A model generated the notes under the pieces. The model made no database searches and was not told the DNA's origin. It was given only the letters and a program-made list of their open reading frames with translations. Shown piece after piece: positions 37,140 to 46,522 of a DNA stretch of 64,000 nucleotides (position 1 is its first letter; the number at the start of each line of letters is the position of its first letter). Both the position numbers and the translations under genes were made by a program. Source of the stretch: Microbacterium sp. YJN-G (GTDB lineage Bacteria; Actinomycetota; Actinomycetes; Actinomycetales; Microbacteriaceae); the NCBI RefSeq assembly GCF_015040615.1, contig NZ_CP060402.1, forward strand, positions 1,364,001-1,428,000. Direction: 5' to 3'.

Positions 37140-38402
37140 ATGAAGAAGATGCGGATGGGTGCCGTGGCCGCCATCGCGGGCGTCGCAGTCGCCGTGACCG
37201 GTTGCGCGTCCGGCGGCGGCTCGAACGGCGCCGGCGGCTCGGACGACACGATCGTCGTCGACATGTGGGCGGGCAGCGAGGACGACACCGCGGCGCTCGA
37301 GGCTCAGATCGCGATCGCGAAGGAGCAGAACCCCGATCTGAAGATCGAGCTGCGCACGGCTCCCTGGGGTGACTTCTTCACCAAGCTCACGACCAACATG
37401 GCCTCGGGCAGCATGGCCTGCGTCACCGGGATGAACTCGGGCATGCTCTCGGGCTACACGGCCGGTTTCGTCAAGCTCACCGCCGACGACCTCAAGACCG
37501 CCGGCCTGGCCGAGGACGACTTCGCACCCGGCGCGACCGAGATCCTGAAGAACAAGGGCGACCTGTACGGCCTGCCCTTCGACGTGGCGACCATGCTCAC
37601 GTACTACAACGAGGACATGCTCACCGCCGCCGGCGCCGATCTGCCGAAGGTCGGCTGGACGTTCGACGACTTCGAGGCCATCGCCAGGAAGGCCACCACG
37701 GGCGGCAAGCACGGCTTCGCCGTCGGCATGGGTGACTTCCAGTGGCAGGCGATGCCGATCGCCCGCTCGGGCACGCAGCCGGTCGCCGAGGACGGCACGC
37801 TGCAGCTCACCGACAAGGGCTTCGCCTCGGCAGCCGAGTGGTACGCAGGCCTGGTCACCGACGCCGGTGTCGCCGCCCCCGTGGCCTCGGCATCCGACGG
37901 CGGCTGGGGCGAGAACCAGTACACCGGTCAGAACGCGGCCATGGCCGTGGATGGCACGTGGAACGCGGTCGGCTACCTCAACAACGACGCGGGCTTCAAG
38001 GCAGGCATGGCGCCTCTGCCCACCGGTGACGAGGGCAACCTGAGCCTCATCCTCGGTTCCGGCTACGGCATCGCCGAATCGTGCGAGAACAAGGAAGCCG
38101 CACTCAAGGTGCTCGGCTCGCTGCTCTCCAAGGACGCGCAGGACTACATCGCCTCCTCGGGCCGCAGCTACCCGGCGCGCGCCGAGAGCCAGCCGCTGTA
38201 CTTCGAGTCCATCGGCGAGCAGCACCGCGAGCAGGTGAAGTCGGTGTTCGAGGCCGCTTTCGAAGACGTGCAGGGCCAGTACGTGTCGGACAACTGGGCC
38301 AAGGTCGGCACCTTCGTGCAGCCCGAGCTCGTGAGCGTGTACAACGGTCAGGCCTCGATGACGGACGTCCTCGGCTCGGCCCAGCAGCAGTTCGGCAACT
38401 GA
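37140..38402 (+). CDS. Sugar ABC transporter substrate-binding lipoprotein
   Basis: 420 residues. Signal peptide with lipobox V-T-G-C (about residues 19-22). The mature domain is of the SBP_bac_1 type: '[24 protein letters not shown]', '[20 protein letters not shown]', '[16 protein letters not shown]' and a C-terminal '[21 protein letters not shown]'. AAGGAG precedes the ATG. It is first in an operon with two permeases and a ROK kinase. The fucosidases make an oligosaccharide containing fucose a plausible ligand. Confidence 0.9.
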   Translation: MKKMRMGAVAAIAGVAVAVTGCASGGGSNGAGGSDDTIVVDMWAGSEDDTAALEAQIAIAKEQNPDLKIELRTAPWGDFFTKLTTNMASGSMACVTGMNSGMLSGYTAGFVKLTADDLKTAGLAEDDFAPGATEILKNKGDLYGLPFDVATMLTYYNEDMLTAAGADLPKVGWTFDDFEAIARKATTGGKHGFAVGMGDFQWQAMPIARSGTQPVAEDGTLQLTDKGFASAAEWYAGLVTDAGVAAPVASASDGGWGENQYTGQNAAMAVDGTWNAVGYLNNDAGFKAGMAPLPTGDEGNLSLILGSGYGIAESCENKEAALKVLGSLLSKDAQDYIASSGRSYPARAESQPLYFESIGEQHREQVKSVFEAAFEDVQGQYVSDNWAKVGTFVQPELVSVYNGQASMTDVLGSAQQQFGN

Positions 38403-38444
38403 CAGAGATCAACCGGGGCTGCGGCCCCGCGAAGGAACACAGAG

Positions 38445-39353
38445 ATGACCATCACGACAGCTCCACGTCGTCGCCGGTCGTTCGCCAAGGACGAGGCGCG
38501 CCAGGCGCTGGGCTTCGCAAGCCCGGCCCTGGTGGGCCTCGCCCTCTTCACGATCGTGCCCGTCGTCTTGTCCATCGTGATGAGCTTCTTCGACTGGCCG
38601 ACGTTCGGTGAGCGCACCTTCAACGGCGGTGCGAACTATGCCCGCCTGTTCGAGGACCCGAACTTCCTGCCCGCACTGCGGAACACCCTGGTGTTCACCG
38701 TGCTCTATGTTCCGGTGAGCATCGCGCTCTCGCTGGCGCTGGCTCTGGGCCTCGGCCCGCGCATCCGCGGGCGCGGCGCACTGCGTGTGCTGTTCTTCAT
38801 CCCGGTCGTGACGCCCATGGTGGCCAACGTGCTGGTGTGGAAGATGCTCCTGCAGCCGCAGGGTCTGTTCAACGGTCTCGCCCAGACCTGGTTCGGCGCC
38901 GAGCTGCCCAACTTCCTCGCCGACCGGCAGTGGGCGATGATCATGGTCGTCGTCATGAGCGTCTGGCAGGGACTCGGCTACAACATGCTGATCTTCTCGG
39001 CGGCTCTCGAGCAGCTGCCCGAGAGCGTCGTGGAGGCCGCGCGCATCGACGGAGCGCGCGGGCTGCGGATGATCTGGAGCGTGATGATCCCGATGATCTC
39101 GCCGGCGATCTTCTTCGCCACGATCATGACGATGATCACCTCGCTGCAGGTGTTCGTGCAGCCGCAGATGCTCACCGGCGGAGGCCCGGGCAACGCCACC
39201 ATGCCGCTGGTCATGTGGATCTACAACCAGGGCTTCAAGTTCCAGGACCTCGGTCTGGCAGCGGCCGGCGCGTGGATCCTGTTCGCACTCATCATCATCA
39301 TCACCGCCCTGCAGTTCGGCGCACAGAAGAAGTGGGTGCACTATGAGCACTGA
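38445..39353 (+). CDS. Sugar ABC transporter permease (MalF type)
   Basis: 302 residues with six hydrophobic segments. The EAA loop is 'LPESVVEAARIDGARGLRMIWSVMIP' (about residue 190). 'GGPGNATMPLVMWIYNQGFKF' is typical of the family. AAGGAACA precedes the ATG. The last 11 bp overlap the partner permease. Confidence 0.92.
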   Translation: MTITTAPRRRRSFAKDEARQALGFASPALVGLALFTIVPVVLSIVMSFFDWPTFGERTFNGGANYARLFEDPNFLPALRNTLVFTVLYVPVSIALSLALALGLGPRIRGRGALRVLFFIPVVTPMVANVLVWKMLLQPQGLFNGLAQTWFGAELPNFLADRQWAMIMVVVMSVWQGLGYNMLIFSAALEQLPESVVEAARIDGARGLRMIWSVMIPMISPAIFFATIMTMITSLQVFVQPQMLTGGGPGNATMPLVMWIYNQGFKFQDLGLAAAGAWILFALIIIITALQFGAQKKWVHYEH

Positions 39354-40263
39354 CACCGTCATCGACCGCCCTGCGCCCCTCGACGCGACCGAGCACGTCG
39401 AGCCCGAGCGGCGCACGGGCCGTGAGCCGGCGACCCGCGGGTCGAGGGTGCGGACCGCGATCGGCCATGTCGTCATCTACCTGGCCGCAGCCGTGTTCAT
39501 GCTGCCGCTGGTGTACGCGTTCTTCTCGGCACTCAAGCCCAACGGCGACATGTTCGCGATGCCGCCGAGCCTGTTCGGCTCCGAGATCCGCTGGTCCAAC
39601 TTCGCCGAGGTGTTCGCCTACGGGCCATTCTGGACCTACATCTTCAACTCGCTCTTCGTCGCCGTCGCCGGTACGGCAGTGGTGCTCGTCGTCTCGGCGA
39701 CAGCCGGCTACGCGTTCGGGCGGCTGCGCTGGAAGGGCAGGGACGCGGTGTTCGTGCTGTTCCTGGCCACCCTGATGGTCCCCGCCGAGGTGCTGGTCAT
39801 CCCGATGTTCCAGGTCATGCAGTGGTTCGGCTGGGTCGACACGTTCCAGGCGCTGATCTTCCCGTTCGCCTTCACCGCCTTCGGCACCTTCCTGATGCGC
39901 CAGTTCTTCCGCGGCATCCCCTTCGAGCTCGAAGAGGCTGCGCGCGTGGACGGGGCCGGTCCCATCCGCAGCTTCCTGCAGATCATCCTGCCGCTGTCGA
40001 CCTCGGCGATCGCCGTGCTCGCGGTGTTCACCTTCCTGTCGTTCTGGAACAGCTACCTGTGGCCGCTGATCGTCACCGTCGACTACGCCGCGCACGGCAC
40101 GCTGCCGGTGGGTCTGGCCAGCTTCTCGGGGCTGACCGGAACCAGGTGGGACCTGCAGATGGCCGCCTCGATCATCTCGATGATCCCGACGACCATCCTC
40201 GTCATCGCGCTGCAGAAGCACCTGGTCAAGGGCATCGCCATGGCCGGCCTCGGCGGGCGCTGA
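39343..40263 (+). CDS. Sugar ABC transporter permease (MalG type)
   Basis: 306 residues. Six hydrophobic segments follow a polar N-terminal extension of about 40 residues. The EAA loop is 'IPFELEEAARVDGAGPIRSFLQIILP' (about residue 190). 'QKHLVKGIAMAGLGGR' is the normal end of the family. No ATPase gene accompanies the operon, so a shared MsmK-type ATPase elsewhere is expected. Confidence 0.92.
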   Translation: MSTDTVIDRPAPLDATEHVEPERRTGREPATRGSRVRTAIGHVVIYLAAAVFMLPLVYAFFSALKPNGDMFAMPPSLFGSEIRWSNFAEVFAYGPFWTYIFNSLFVAVAGTAVVLVVSATAGYAFGRLRWKGRDAVFVLFLATLMVPAEVLVIPMFQVMQWFGWVDTFQALIFPFAFTAFGTFLMRQFFRGIPFELEEAARVDGAGPIRSFLQIILPLSTSAIAVLAVFTFLSFWNSYLWPLIVTVDYAAHGTLPVGLASFSGLTGTRWDLQMAASIISMIPTTILVIALQKHLVKGIAMAGLGGR

Positions 40264-40269
40264 GCGATC

Positions 40270-41211
40270 ATGGCAGGACCACACAGCACAGCCATGCCCG
40301 CAGACGGCACCCCGGTTCTCCTCGGTCTCGACATCGGCGGCACCAAGATCGCCGCTCTCATCGCCGATGAGAGCGGACGGATCCTCGCACGCGATGCGGT
40401 GACCGCCCCGGTCCGCGAAGGCGGAGCGGCGGTCGCGGATGCCGCGGCAGCCCTCGGCCTCGCCGTCGCGGGCGGCGCGCCGATCAGTTCGGCCGGTGTC
40501 GGCGCCGCCGGGGTGATCGACCACGAGACGGGCACCATCCGGGCCGCATCGGCGACCTTCGTCGACTGGGTCGGCTTCCCCCTGGCCGCCGAGCTCGGCG
40601 CGCGAATCGGTGCACCGGTCGTCATCGAGAACGACGTCAACGCGTTCCTCCTGGGCGAGGCGGCCGACGCAGCCGGCGACGTGCTCGGCGTCATGCTGGG
40701 CACCGGAGTCGGCGGCGCACTGATCGTCGACGGCGAGCTGCGTCGCGGCCCGCACGGCGCCGCGGGCGAGATCGGCCATACTCCCGGGTACGGCGAGCTG
40801 GTGTGCACCTGCGGGCAGGTCGGACACCTCGAGACCCTCGCCTCGGGCACCTCGATCGCTCGGCGCTACACCGAGCGCTCGGGCATCGGCATCCGCGGTT
40901 CCCGGGAGGTCGCCGACCGCGCGCGAGCCGGTGACCCGCACGCCCGCGAGGTGTTCCACGCCGCAGGCCGGGCGCTGGGGCTCGCCTGCGCCAGCGCCGC
41001 GACGCTGCTGGACCTGCCGACCGCGATCGTCGGAGGCGGCGTCACCCAGGCCTGGGACCTGCTGCGACCGGGCATCGACGACGCGCTGCGCACCGATGCC
41101 CCGGTCTCGGGCATCCCCCTCGGGATCCGCCCTGCGCGGCTCGGCGGCGACGCCGTCGCGCTGGGGGCGATCGAGGCCGCGCGCCGCTCCGCACCCATCC
41201 CCACCCACTGA
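40270..41211 (+). CDS. ROK family sugar kinase
   Basis: 313 residues without a DNA-binding domain, unlike the ROK repressor at 35838. ATP site 'LGLDIGGTKIAALIAD', catalytic region 'IENDVNAFLLGEAA', 'GTGVGGALIVDGELRRG', and zinc-site 'CTCGQVGHLETLASG'. It probably phosphorylates the sugar released in the cytoplasm; glucose or an N-acetyl sugar is typical for the family, and fucose would be unusual. An in-frame ATG at 40294 is an alternative start. Confidence 0.87.
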   Translation: MAGPHSTAMPADGTPVLLGLDIGGTKIAALIADESGRILARDAVTAPVREGGAAVADAAAALGLAVAGGAPISSAGVGAAGVIDHETGTIRAASATFVDWVGFPLAAELGARIGAPVVIENDVNAFLLGEAADAAGDVLGVMLGTGVGGALIVDGELRRGPHGAAGEIGHTPGYGELVCTCGQVGHLETLASGTSIARRYTERSGIGIRGSREVADRARAGDPHAREVFHAAGRALGLACASAATLLDLPTAIVGGGVTQAWDLLRPGIDDALRTDAPVSGIPLGIRPARLGGDAVALGAIEAARRSAPIPTH

Positions 41212-41253
41212 CAGCCCCACACTCATAGCCCCCACCACAGCGAGGATCGCACC

Positions 41254-42828
41254 GTGACCGAACGCCCCGAAGCCAGCGAGATCTGGATGGGCCTGCTGCC
41301 CGCCGTCGAGAACGGCGGGCTCGCCGCACCCCGCATCGGCATCGGGGGAATCTCGATCGAGTCGAGCACCTTCTCACCGCACGTCTCGGGCGACGAGGCC
41401 TTCACGATCCGCACCGGCGCCGACCTGATCGGCTACTACCCGTTCCTCGACGAGGGGCGCGAGCTCCGTGAGGCGGCGGACTGGGTGCCGATCCACCACG
41501 GCCGGTCGCTGCCGGGCGGCGCGGTGGCGCCGGCCACCTACGAGCGGATGAAGCACGCCATCGTCGACGGCATCCGCGACAGCATCCGCACCGGAGGCGC
41601 CTTCGACGGCTTCTTCTTCGACATCCATGGCGCGATGAGCGTCATCGGGATGCAGGATGCCGAGGGCGACCTCGCCCTCGCCGTGCGCGAGGCGCTCGGC
41701 CCGGCGACGCTTATCTCGACGTCGATGGACCTGCACGGCAACGTGTCCGAGGTGCTGCGCGACGAGGTCGACCTGCTGACCTGCTACCGGATGGCACCGC
41801 ACGAGGACTGGCTGAACACCAAGGAGCGCGCGGTCTGGAACCTGCTCGCGCGGCTGCGCGGCGCGCACGGGGCCGACCCGCTGCAGCGGCGCCCGTTCAA
41901 GGCGTGGGTGCCGGTGCCGGTGCTGCTGCCGGGGGAGAAGACGAGCACCAGGCTCGAGCCCGCCGCGGGCCTGTACGCCGAGCTCCCCGGGATCGAGGCG
42001 CGTGACGGCGTCGTGGACGCCTCGATCTGGATCGGCTATGCGTGGGCCGACGAACCGCGCTGCCAGGCGTACGTCGTGGTGATGGGCGATGATCGCGACC
42101 TGATCGCCGCCGAGTCCGAGCGGCTCGCGCGCCGGTTCTGGGACGCCCGCGCCGACTTCGCCTTCGTCGCACCGACGGCCACACTCGACGGCGCGCTCGA
42201 GAAGGCGCTCGCACCGGATGCCGCCCGCCCCTACCTGATCTCCGACTCCGGCGACAACCCGACGGCCGGCGGAGCCGGCGACGTCACCTGGACCCTCACG
42301 CAGCTGCTCGCCCGCCCCGAGCTCACCGACGGCACCCGCACCACCCTGGTGGCATCGGTCTTCGACGCCGAGGCGGTGGCGGCGGCCCGGCAGGCCGGAG
42401 TCGGCGCGACGGTCGCGCTCACGGCGGGAGCCCGCGTCGACGACGGCCCGAGCGGACCGGCGAGCATCACCGGCACCGTGTTCTCGATCACCGACGGCGA
42501 CCCGGTCGCCGGAACCCAAGCCGTCATCGCGGTCGGCGGACTGCACGCGATCATCACCTCCCGCCGCAAGCCCTTCCACCATCTCGACGACTTCCGCATG
42601 CTGGGACTGGACCCCGAGTCGGCCGACCTCGTCGTCGTGAAGATCGGCTACCTCGAGCCCGAGCTGTACGACCTCGCCGCCGACTGGACGCTCGCACTGA
42701 CGCCGGGCGGTGTCGACCAGGATCTGCTGCGCCTCGGACACCACCGCCTCGCGGCAGGGGTGTATCCCTTCGACACCACCGGAAACCCGCCGCTGACCGC
42801 GCACATCAGCCGCCGACAGGAGATCTGA
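41254..42828 (+). CDS. M81 family (MlrC-like) metallo-enzyme
   Basis: 524 residues. The N-terminal part (about 20-310, DUF1485/MlrC N) has 'GGISIESSTFSPH', 'GFFFDIHGAMSV' and 'STSMDLHGNVSEVL', whose Asp/His residues bind zinc in this family. The C-terminal part (about 325-510) begins 'ISDSGDNPTAGGAGDVTW'. The family is named for microcystinase C, but most members have unknown substrates and many sit in sugar or amino-acid catabolic operons, as here between a ROK kinase and a fucosidase. GTG start after GCGAGGA. Confidence 0.85.
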   Translation: MTERPEASEIWMGLLPAVENGGLAAPRIGIGGISIESSTFSPHVSGDEAFTIRTGADLIGYYPFLDEGRELREAADWVPIHHGRSLPGGAVAPATYERMKHAIVDGIRDSIRTGGAFDGFFFDIHGAMSVIGMQDAEGDLALAVREALGPATLISTSMDLHGNVSEVLRDEVDLLTCYRMAPHEDWLNTKERAVWNLLARLRGAHGADPLQRRPFKAWVPVPVLLPGEKTSTRLEPAAGLYAELPGIEARDGVVDASIWIGYAWADEPRCQAYVVVMGDDRDLIAAESERLARRFWDARADFAFVAPTATLDGALEKALAPDAARPYLISDSGDNPTAGGAGDVTWTLTQLLARPELTDGTRTTLVASVFDAEAVAAARQAGVGATVALTAGARVDDGPSGPASITGTVFSITDGDPVAGTQAVIAVGGLHAIITSRRKPFHHLDDFRMLGLDPESADLVVVKIGYLEPELYDLAADWTLALTPGGVDQDLLRLGHHRLAAGVYPFDTTGNPPLTAHISRRQEI

Positions 42829-42830
42829 CC

Positions 42831-44177
42831 ATGCTGAGCTTCGAGACCCGCACCGGCCCCGACTTCGGCGCCGATGCTCCCGTCTATCCCGCCAACGGCG
42901 TTCCGGAGTGGTATCGCGACGCCAAGCTCGGCTTCTTCGTGCACTGGGGCTTGTACTCGGTGCCGGCGTGGGCCGTGCGGCACGGCGAGGGCGTGAACAT
43001 CCCCGCCGAGGATGCGTACGCCTGGCACCAGTACGCCGAGTGGTACGGGAACACCGTGCGCATCGCGGGCAGCCCCACCTGGGAGCGGCACCAGCGCCTC
43101 TACGGCGCCGGCACCTCGTACGAGGACCTCGCCGATCTGTGGGACGCCTCGGCGTTCGACGCCGACGCGTTCGTGGGCGAACTGGTCGGCGCCGGGGCGA
43201 AGTACGTCATCCCCACCACAAAGCATCACGAGGGCTTCTGCCTGTGGGACACCCCGTCGACGGGATTCAACTCGGTCGACCGGGGCCCGCGTCGCGACCT
43301 GATCGGCGAGTTCCACGACGCGACCCGCCGTGCAGGGGCGCGCTTCGGCGTCTACTACTCGGGCGCCCTCGACTGGCACGTCAGCGACTTCCCGCCGATC
43401 GAGTCCGACACCGACCTGTTCCGCTTCCGCCGCAACGACGAGCATTTCGCGCGCTACTCGGCCGCCCAGCTCGAGGAGCTCATCGAGCGGTTCTCACCCG
43501 ATGTGCTCTGGAACGACATCGAGTGGCCCGACGGCGGCAAGGGGCGCGAGGACTACGCGGTGGCCGCCCTGCTGTCGCGCTACTTCGACGCCGTGCCCGA
43601 CGGGGTGGTGAACGACCGCTGGGGCGTTCCGTACCACGGCTTCCTCACGCGCGAGTACCGCGACATCCCCGGCATCCTCGAAAGCCCGTGGGAGTCCACG
43701 CGCGGTCTGGGATACTCGTTCGGCTTCAACCAGGACGAGGATGAGCGGCACTCGCTGTCGGGCGCCGAGCTGATCCGGATGCTGGTCGATGTCGTCTCGA
43801 AGAACGGCAACCTGCTGATCAACGTCGGCCCGGCCGCAGACGGCACGATTCCCGCCCTGCAGCTCGCGGCGATGCGCGAGATGGGTGCATGGCTGGCGCA
43901 GAACGGCGATGCGGTCTACGGCACTCGTCCGTGGCTCCGCTTCGGTGAGGCGACCGGTGCGCCGGTGCGGTACACGTCCTCGTCCCAGGGCGTGCACGTG
44001 CACGCCCTCGACCCGGCCGCAGGCGACCTCGTCCTGCCCGCGGAGCTCGCCGGAGGCGAGGCACGCTGGTCGGACGGCACGCCCGCCGAGCGGAGCGTCC
44101 GCGGCGACGGCACCGTCGTGCTGGCGGTCCCCGCCGGTCTGCGAGGCGGTCCGGTGGCCACGGCGACGGTCGGATGA
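42831..44177 (+). CDS. Second GH29 alpha-L-fucosidase
   Basis: 448 residues. 'LGFFVHWGLYSVPAW', 'IPTTKHHEGFCLWDT', nucleophile Asp in 'DVLWNDIEWPDGGKG', and 'GNLLINVGPAADG' are GH29 features. No signal peptide. It starts 3 nt after the M81 stop and overlaps cutC by ATGA (44174-44177). Its longer N-terminal part and different active-site flank (WNDIEW against FFDFTY) suggest a specificity distinct from the enzyme at 34508. Confidence 0.9.
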   Translation: MLSFETRTGPDFGADAPVYPANGVPEWYRDAKLGFFVHWGLYSVPAWAVRHGEGVNIPAEDAYAWHQYAEWYGNTVRIAGSPTWERHQRLYGAGTSYEDLADLWDASAFDADAFVGELVGAGAKYVIPTTKHHEGFCLWDTPSTGFNSVDRGPRRDLIGEFHDATRRAGARFGVYYSGALDWHVSDFPPIESDTDLFRFRRNDEHFARYSAAQLEELIERFSPDVLWNDIEWPDGGKGREDYAVAALLSRYFDAVPDGVVNDRWGVPYHGFLTREYRDIPGILESPWESTRGLGYSFGFNQDEDERHSLSGAELIRMLVDVVSKNGNLLINVGPAADGTIPALQLAAMREMGAWLAQNGDAVYGTRPWLRFGEATGAPVRYTSSSQGVHVHALDPAAGDLVLPAELAGGEARWSDGTPAERSVRGDGTVVLAVPAGLRGGPVATATVG

Positions 44178-44965
44178 CCGGCCCCAACGAGACGGTGGCG
44201 CAGACCGAGCACCGCCGGCAGCCGATGGACCGCGTGCAGCTCGAGATCGCGGTGCAGGATGCCGCAGGCGCCCGCACCGCGTTCGCGGCCGGCGCCGATC
44301 GCGTCGAGCTCTGCCAGGCCCTCGCCGAGACCGGGGGCCTCACGCCGTCGGCCGCGACGGTCGACGCGGTGCTGGAGGCCGCCGGCCACCCCGGCCGGGT
44401 CGCGGTGCTCGTGCGGCCGCGCCCTGGAGGGTTCGTCTACGACGCGGACGACGTCGCGCTCGTCGCCGCGGACGTCCGCGAGATCGTGCGCCGGGGCGCG
44501 GGCGGAGTCGTGGTCGGCGCGCTGACCCGCGACGGCCGTGCGGATGCCGAGGCGCTGCGGCGCTGGACGGATGCCGCGGACGGCGCCGAGGTCGTCTTCC
44601 ACCGCGCGATCGACACGCTCCCCGAACCCGCGCGTGTGATCGACGAGCTGGCCGCCCTCGGCATCCGCCGTGTGCTGACCAGCGGCGGGGCGGCCCGCAG
44701 CATCGACGGGCTGAACGCCCTCGAGTCGCTCGTGCGGGCGTCGGCGGGGCGCGTGCAGATCATGGTCGGCGGGGGAGTGCGCGTGCAGGACGTGCCGCAG
44801 TTCGTCGCGGCCGGCGCGGATGCCGTGCACCTCTCGGCACGACGGCCGTCGGGCGATACCGCTGCGAGCGGCCCCGGCGGCGGTGCCGCCGGGTTCGACG
44901 TCACCGACCCGCAGATCGTCGCCGCCGCGCGCATCGCACTGGATGCGGCGCAGCCCACGCGGTAG
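44174..44965 (+). CDS. cutC: CutC family protein
   Basis: 263 residues, TIM-barrel fold. 'EIAVQDAAGARTAFAAGADRVELCQALAETGGLTPS', 'VLVRPRPGGFVYDADD', 'VVFHRAID', 'RVLTSGGAARSIDGL' and 'IMVGGGVRVQDVPQF' are family signatures. The start is 44174 or the in-frame ATG at 44225, where homology begins. CutC was named for copper tolerance, but that role is disputed, and genes of this family often lie in carbohydrate operons. Here it is translationally coupled to a fucosidase. Confidence 0.9.
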   Translation: MTGPNETVAQTEHRRQPMDRVQLEIAVQDAAGARTAFAAGADRVELCQALAETGGLTPSAATVDAVLEAAGHPGRVAVLVRPRPGGFVYDADDVALVAADVREIVRRGAGGVVVGALTRDGRADAEALRRWTDAADGAEVVFHRAIDTLPEPARVIDELAALGIRRVLTSGGAARSIDGLNALESLVRASAGRVQIMVGGGVRVQDVPQFVAAGADAVHLSARRPSGDTAASGPGGGAAGFDVTDPQIVAAARIALDAAQPTR

Positions 44966-44991
44966 ATCTCAGGCGGACCGCTTCGTGGGGC

Positions 44992-45918
44992 TCACTCCGC
45001 CGGGGCGTCCTCGATCTCGATCGGCGCCTCGTCACCCGCCGCCCACACGGGTGCGGGAAGGGTCGTGGCCTGCCCGTCCCGGATCTGCCGCAGCGCGGTG
45101 ACGATCTCGTCGGCGTTCTCGGGCACCGGGCGTCCGCACGCGTTCAGCTCCGACGCGAACTCCAGCGTGAGGCGGGTCTTGCCTGCCTCCACGGCCTCGG
45201 CGGTCGTGCCGTAGAGGATCTCGCTGCCGGTCTGGATGTCGGGCACCTGATCGCACACGTGGTAGACGCCACCGCCGGCGACCCAGGTGACCTCATCCTC
45301 ACCGAGCAGCTGGATCACGGCCGACTGATCGGCGGTGTACTCCTCGACCGACGCCGGATCGAAGTCGATGCCGATGAACGCAGCCACGGCGGCGAGCACG
45401 ATGCCGACAATGCCCGCCGTCGCCTTCTGGCCCTTGTCCATGTCCTTGTTCAGGAAGATCAGGATGATCAGCGGCAGGAAGGCGATGATCGCGATGATCG
45501 CGCCGAGCTGGTTCTGCACGAAGAACCGCACGGTGTCCGACCTGCTCGCGGGGTCGAGCCTGTTCGCCTTCTTCCACAGCACCGATCCGGTGATCGACAG
45601 CGCCGCGATGACCACGAGCAGCACCAGCAGCGTGATGAACGCCCACTGCGGGAAGGTCGCGGTGACACCGCGTTCCTCGAGCAACCCGGTGTCGGGGTCG
45701 CGCACGAGGGTGCCCTCCTTGCCCGAGAACTCGCGCTGACGCAGCAGCCAGAAGATGGCGATGCCCTCGGCGATGATCGCGACGGCCCACAGTGCCGCGG
45801 CGATCCAGCGGAAGGTGGTGGCCTTCCTCTTCGACTCCGGCGTCGGCTTCCAGCCCCGCGAGACGCCTGCGCCGTCTCCGGCGCCGGCCTCGGCCGCCCT
45901 GCTGCTGCTCTCTGTCAC
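44992..45918 (-). CDS. Membrane protein of unknown function
   Basis: 308 residues, GTG at 45918 after GGGAGG. Four hydrophobic segments lie at about residues 38-58, 92-113, 140-157 and 165-185, and are followed by an extracytoplasmic-looking C-terminal domain of about 120 residues with two Cys (YHVCDQVPD and LNACGRPVP) that may form a disulphide. I do not recognise a named family. Secreted-domain proteins of this shape are frequent and uncharacterised in Microbacterium. Confidence 0.65.
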   Translation of the reverse strand: MTESSSRAAEAGAGDGAGVSRGWKPTPESKRKATTFRWIAAALWAVAIIAEGIAIFWLLRQREFSGKEGTLVRDPDTGLLEERGVTATFPQWAFITLLVLLVVIAALSITGSVLWKKANRLDPASRSDTVRFFVQNQLGAIIAIIAFLPLIILIFLNKDMDKGQKATAGIVGIVLAAVAAFIGIDFDPASVEEYTADQSAVIQLLGEDEVTWVAGGGVYHVCDQVPDIQTGSEILYGTTAEAVEAGKTRLTLEFASELNACGRPVPENADEIVTALRQIRDGQATTLPAPVWAAGDEAPIEIEDAPAE

Positions 45919-45988
45919 GGTGACCTCCCGGTGCGATGTGCCACTGAGCCTAGTGGGAGGGGATTGCGCGCGTCGCTACGCTGGGATC

Positions 45989-46522
45989 ATGAATTCGGAT
46001 GCCGACGACGACGCGCTGAGCTGGGACGGCGACGACGCGCTGGAGGCGCGCCGCCCTGAGCGGCCGCGCAGGGCCGAGCACGCGCGGAAGGAGCAGCCGC
46101 GCACGGAGCGGCCAGGCGAGGCGGCGCCCGCGGGTGCCGCGCCCGCGGCATCCGCTCCTGCGGCATCCGCTCCTGCGGCATCCGCTCCCACGACGGAACC
46201 GGATGCCGACGATGAGCCACGCGGCATCGGAACCGTGAGCCTGGTGCTGCTCGGCATCCTCGGCGGGATCTACCTGCTCTACACCGTCGGCTGGATCATC
46301 GGGGGCCTGGGGATGCAGTCGCGCGCGCTGTTCATGCTGCCCGCACCGCTGTACCTGGCGGGCCTGTGGGTCGCCGTGCTCGCCCCCGCGCTGTGGTTCG
46401 CGAGCGTGCTGCTGCTCACCCGGCACTCGAGCGAGTGGGTGCGGTTGACCGGACTCGTCGTCGGAGCCCTGCTGCTCGTGCCCTGGCCGTTCGTCGTCGC
46501 CGGGGGAGGAGGAGCACTGTGA
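45989..46522 (+). CDS. Membrane protein with low-complexity N-terminus
   Basis: 177 residues. Residues 1-75 are polar and repetitive: acidic start, Arg/Glu-rich middle, then an Ala/Pro/Ser repeat. Three hydrophobic segments follow (about residues 82-106, 115-137 and 146-170). A TACGCT 6 nt before the ATG (45977-45982) suggests a leaderless transcript. The stop overlaps the next gene by GTGA (46519-46522). Similar proteins are sometimes auto-annotated as DNA polymerase III tau because of the repeat; nothing supports that here. Confidence 0.65.
   Translation: MNSDADDDALSWDGDDALEARRPERPRRAEHARKEQPRTERPGEAAPAGAAPAASAPAASAPAASAPTTEPDADDEPRGIGTVSLVLLGILGGIYLLYTVGWIIGGLGMQSRALFMLPAPLYLAGLWVAVLAPALWFASVLLLTRHSSEWVRLTGLVVGALLLVPWPFVVAGGGGAL
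46145..46189 (+). repeat. Three 15-bp in-frame tandem repeats
   Basis: GCGGCATCCGCTCCT occurs at 46145-46159 and 46160-46174, and with one change at 46175-46189, encoding (A-A-S-A-P)3-like sequence. It is a likely length-variable tract within the gene at 45989. Confidence 0.9.

Noticed and set aside
41254..42828. Microcystin-degrading enzyme
   Set aside because: Membership of the MlrC family does not imply that substrate; no mlrA or mlrB is near and the operon is for sugars.
45989..46522. DNA polymerase III gamma/tau subunit
   Set aside because: Only the Ala/Pro-rich linker resembles it; there is no ATPase domain and three membrane helices are present.
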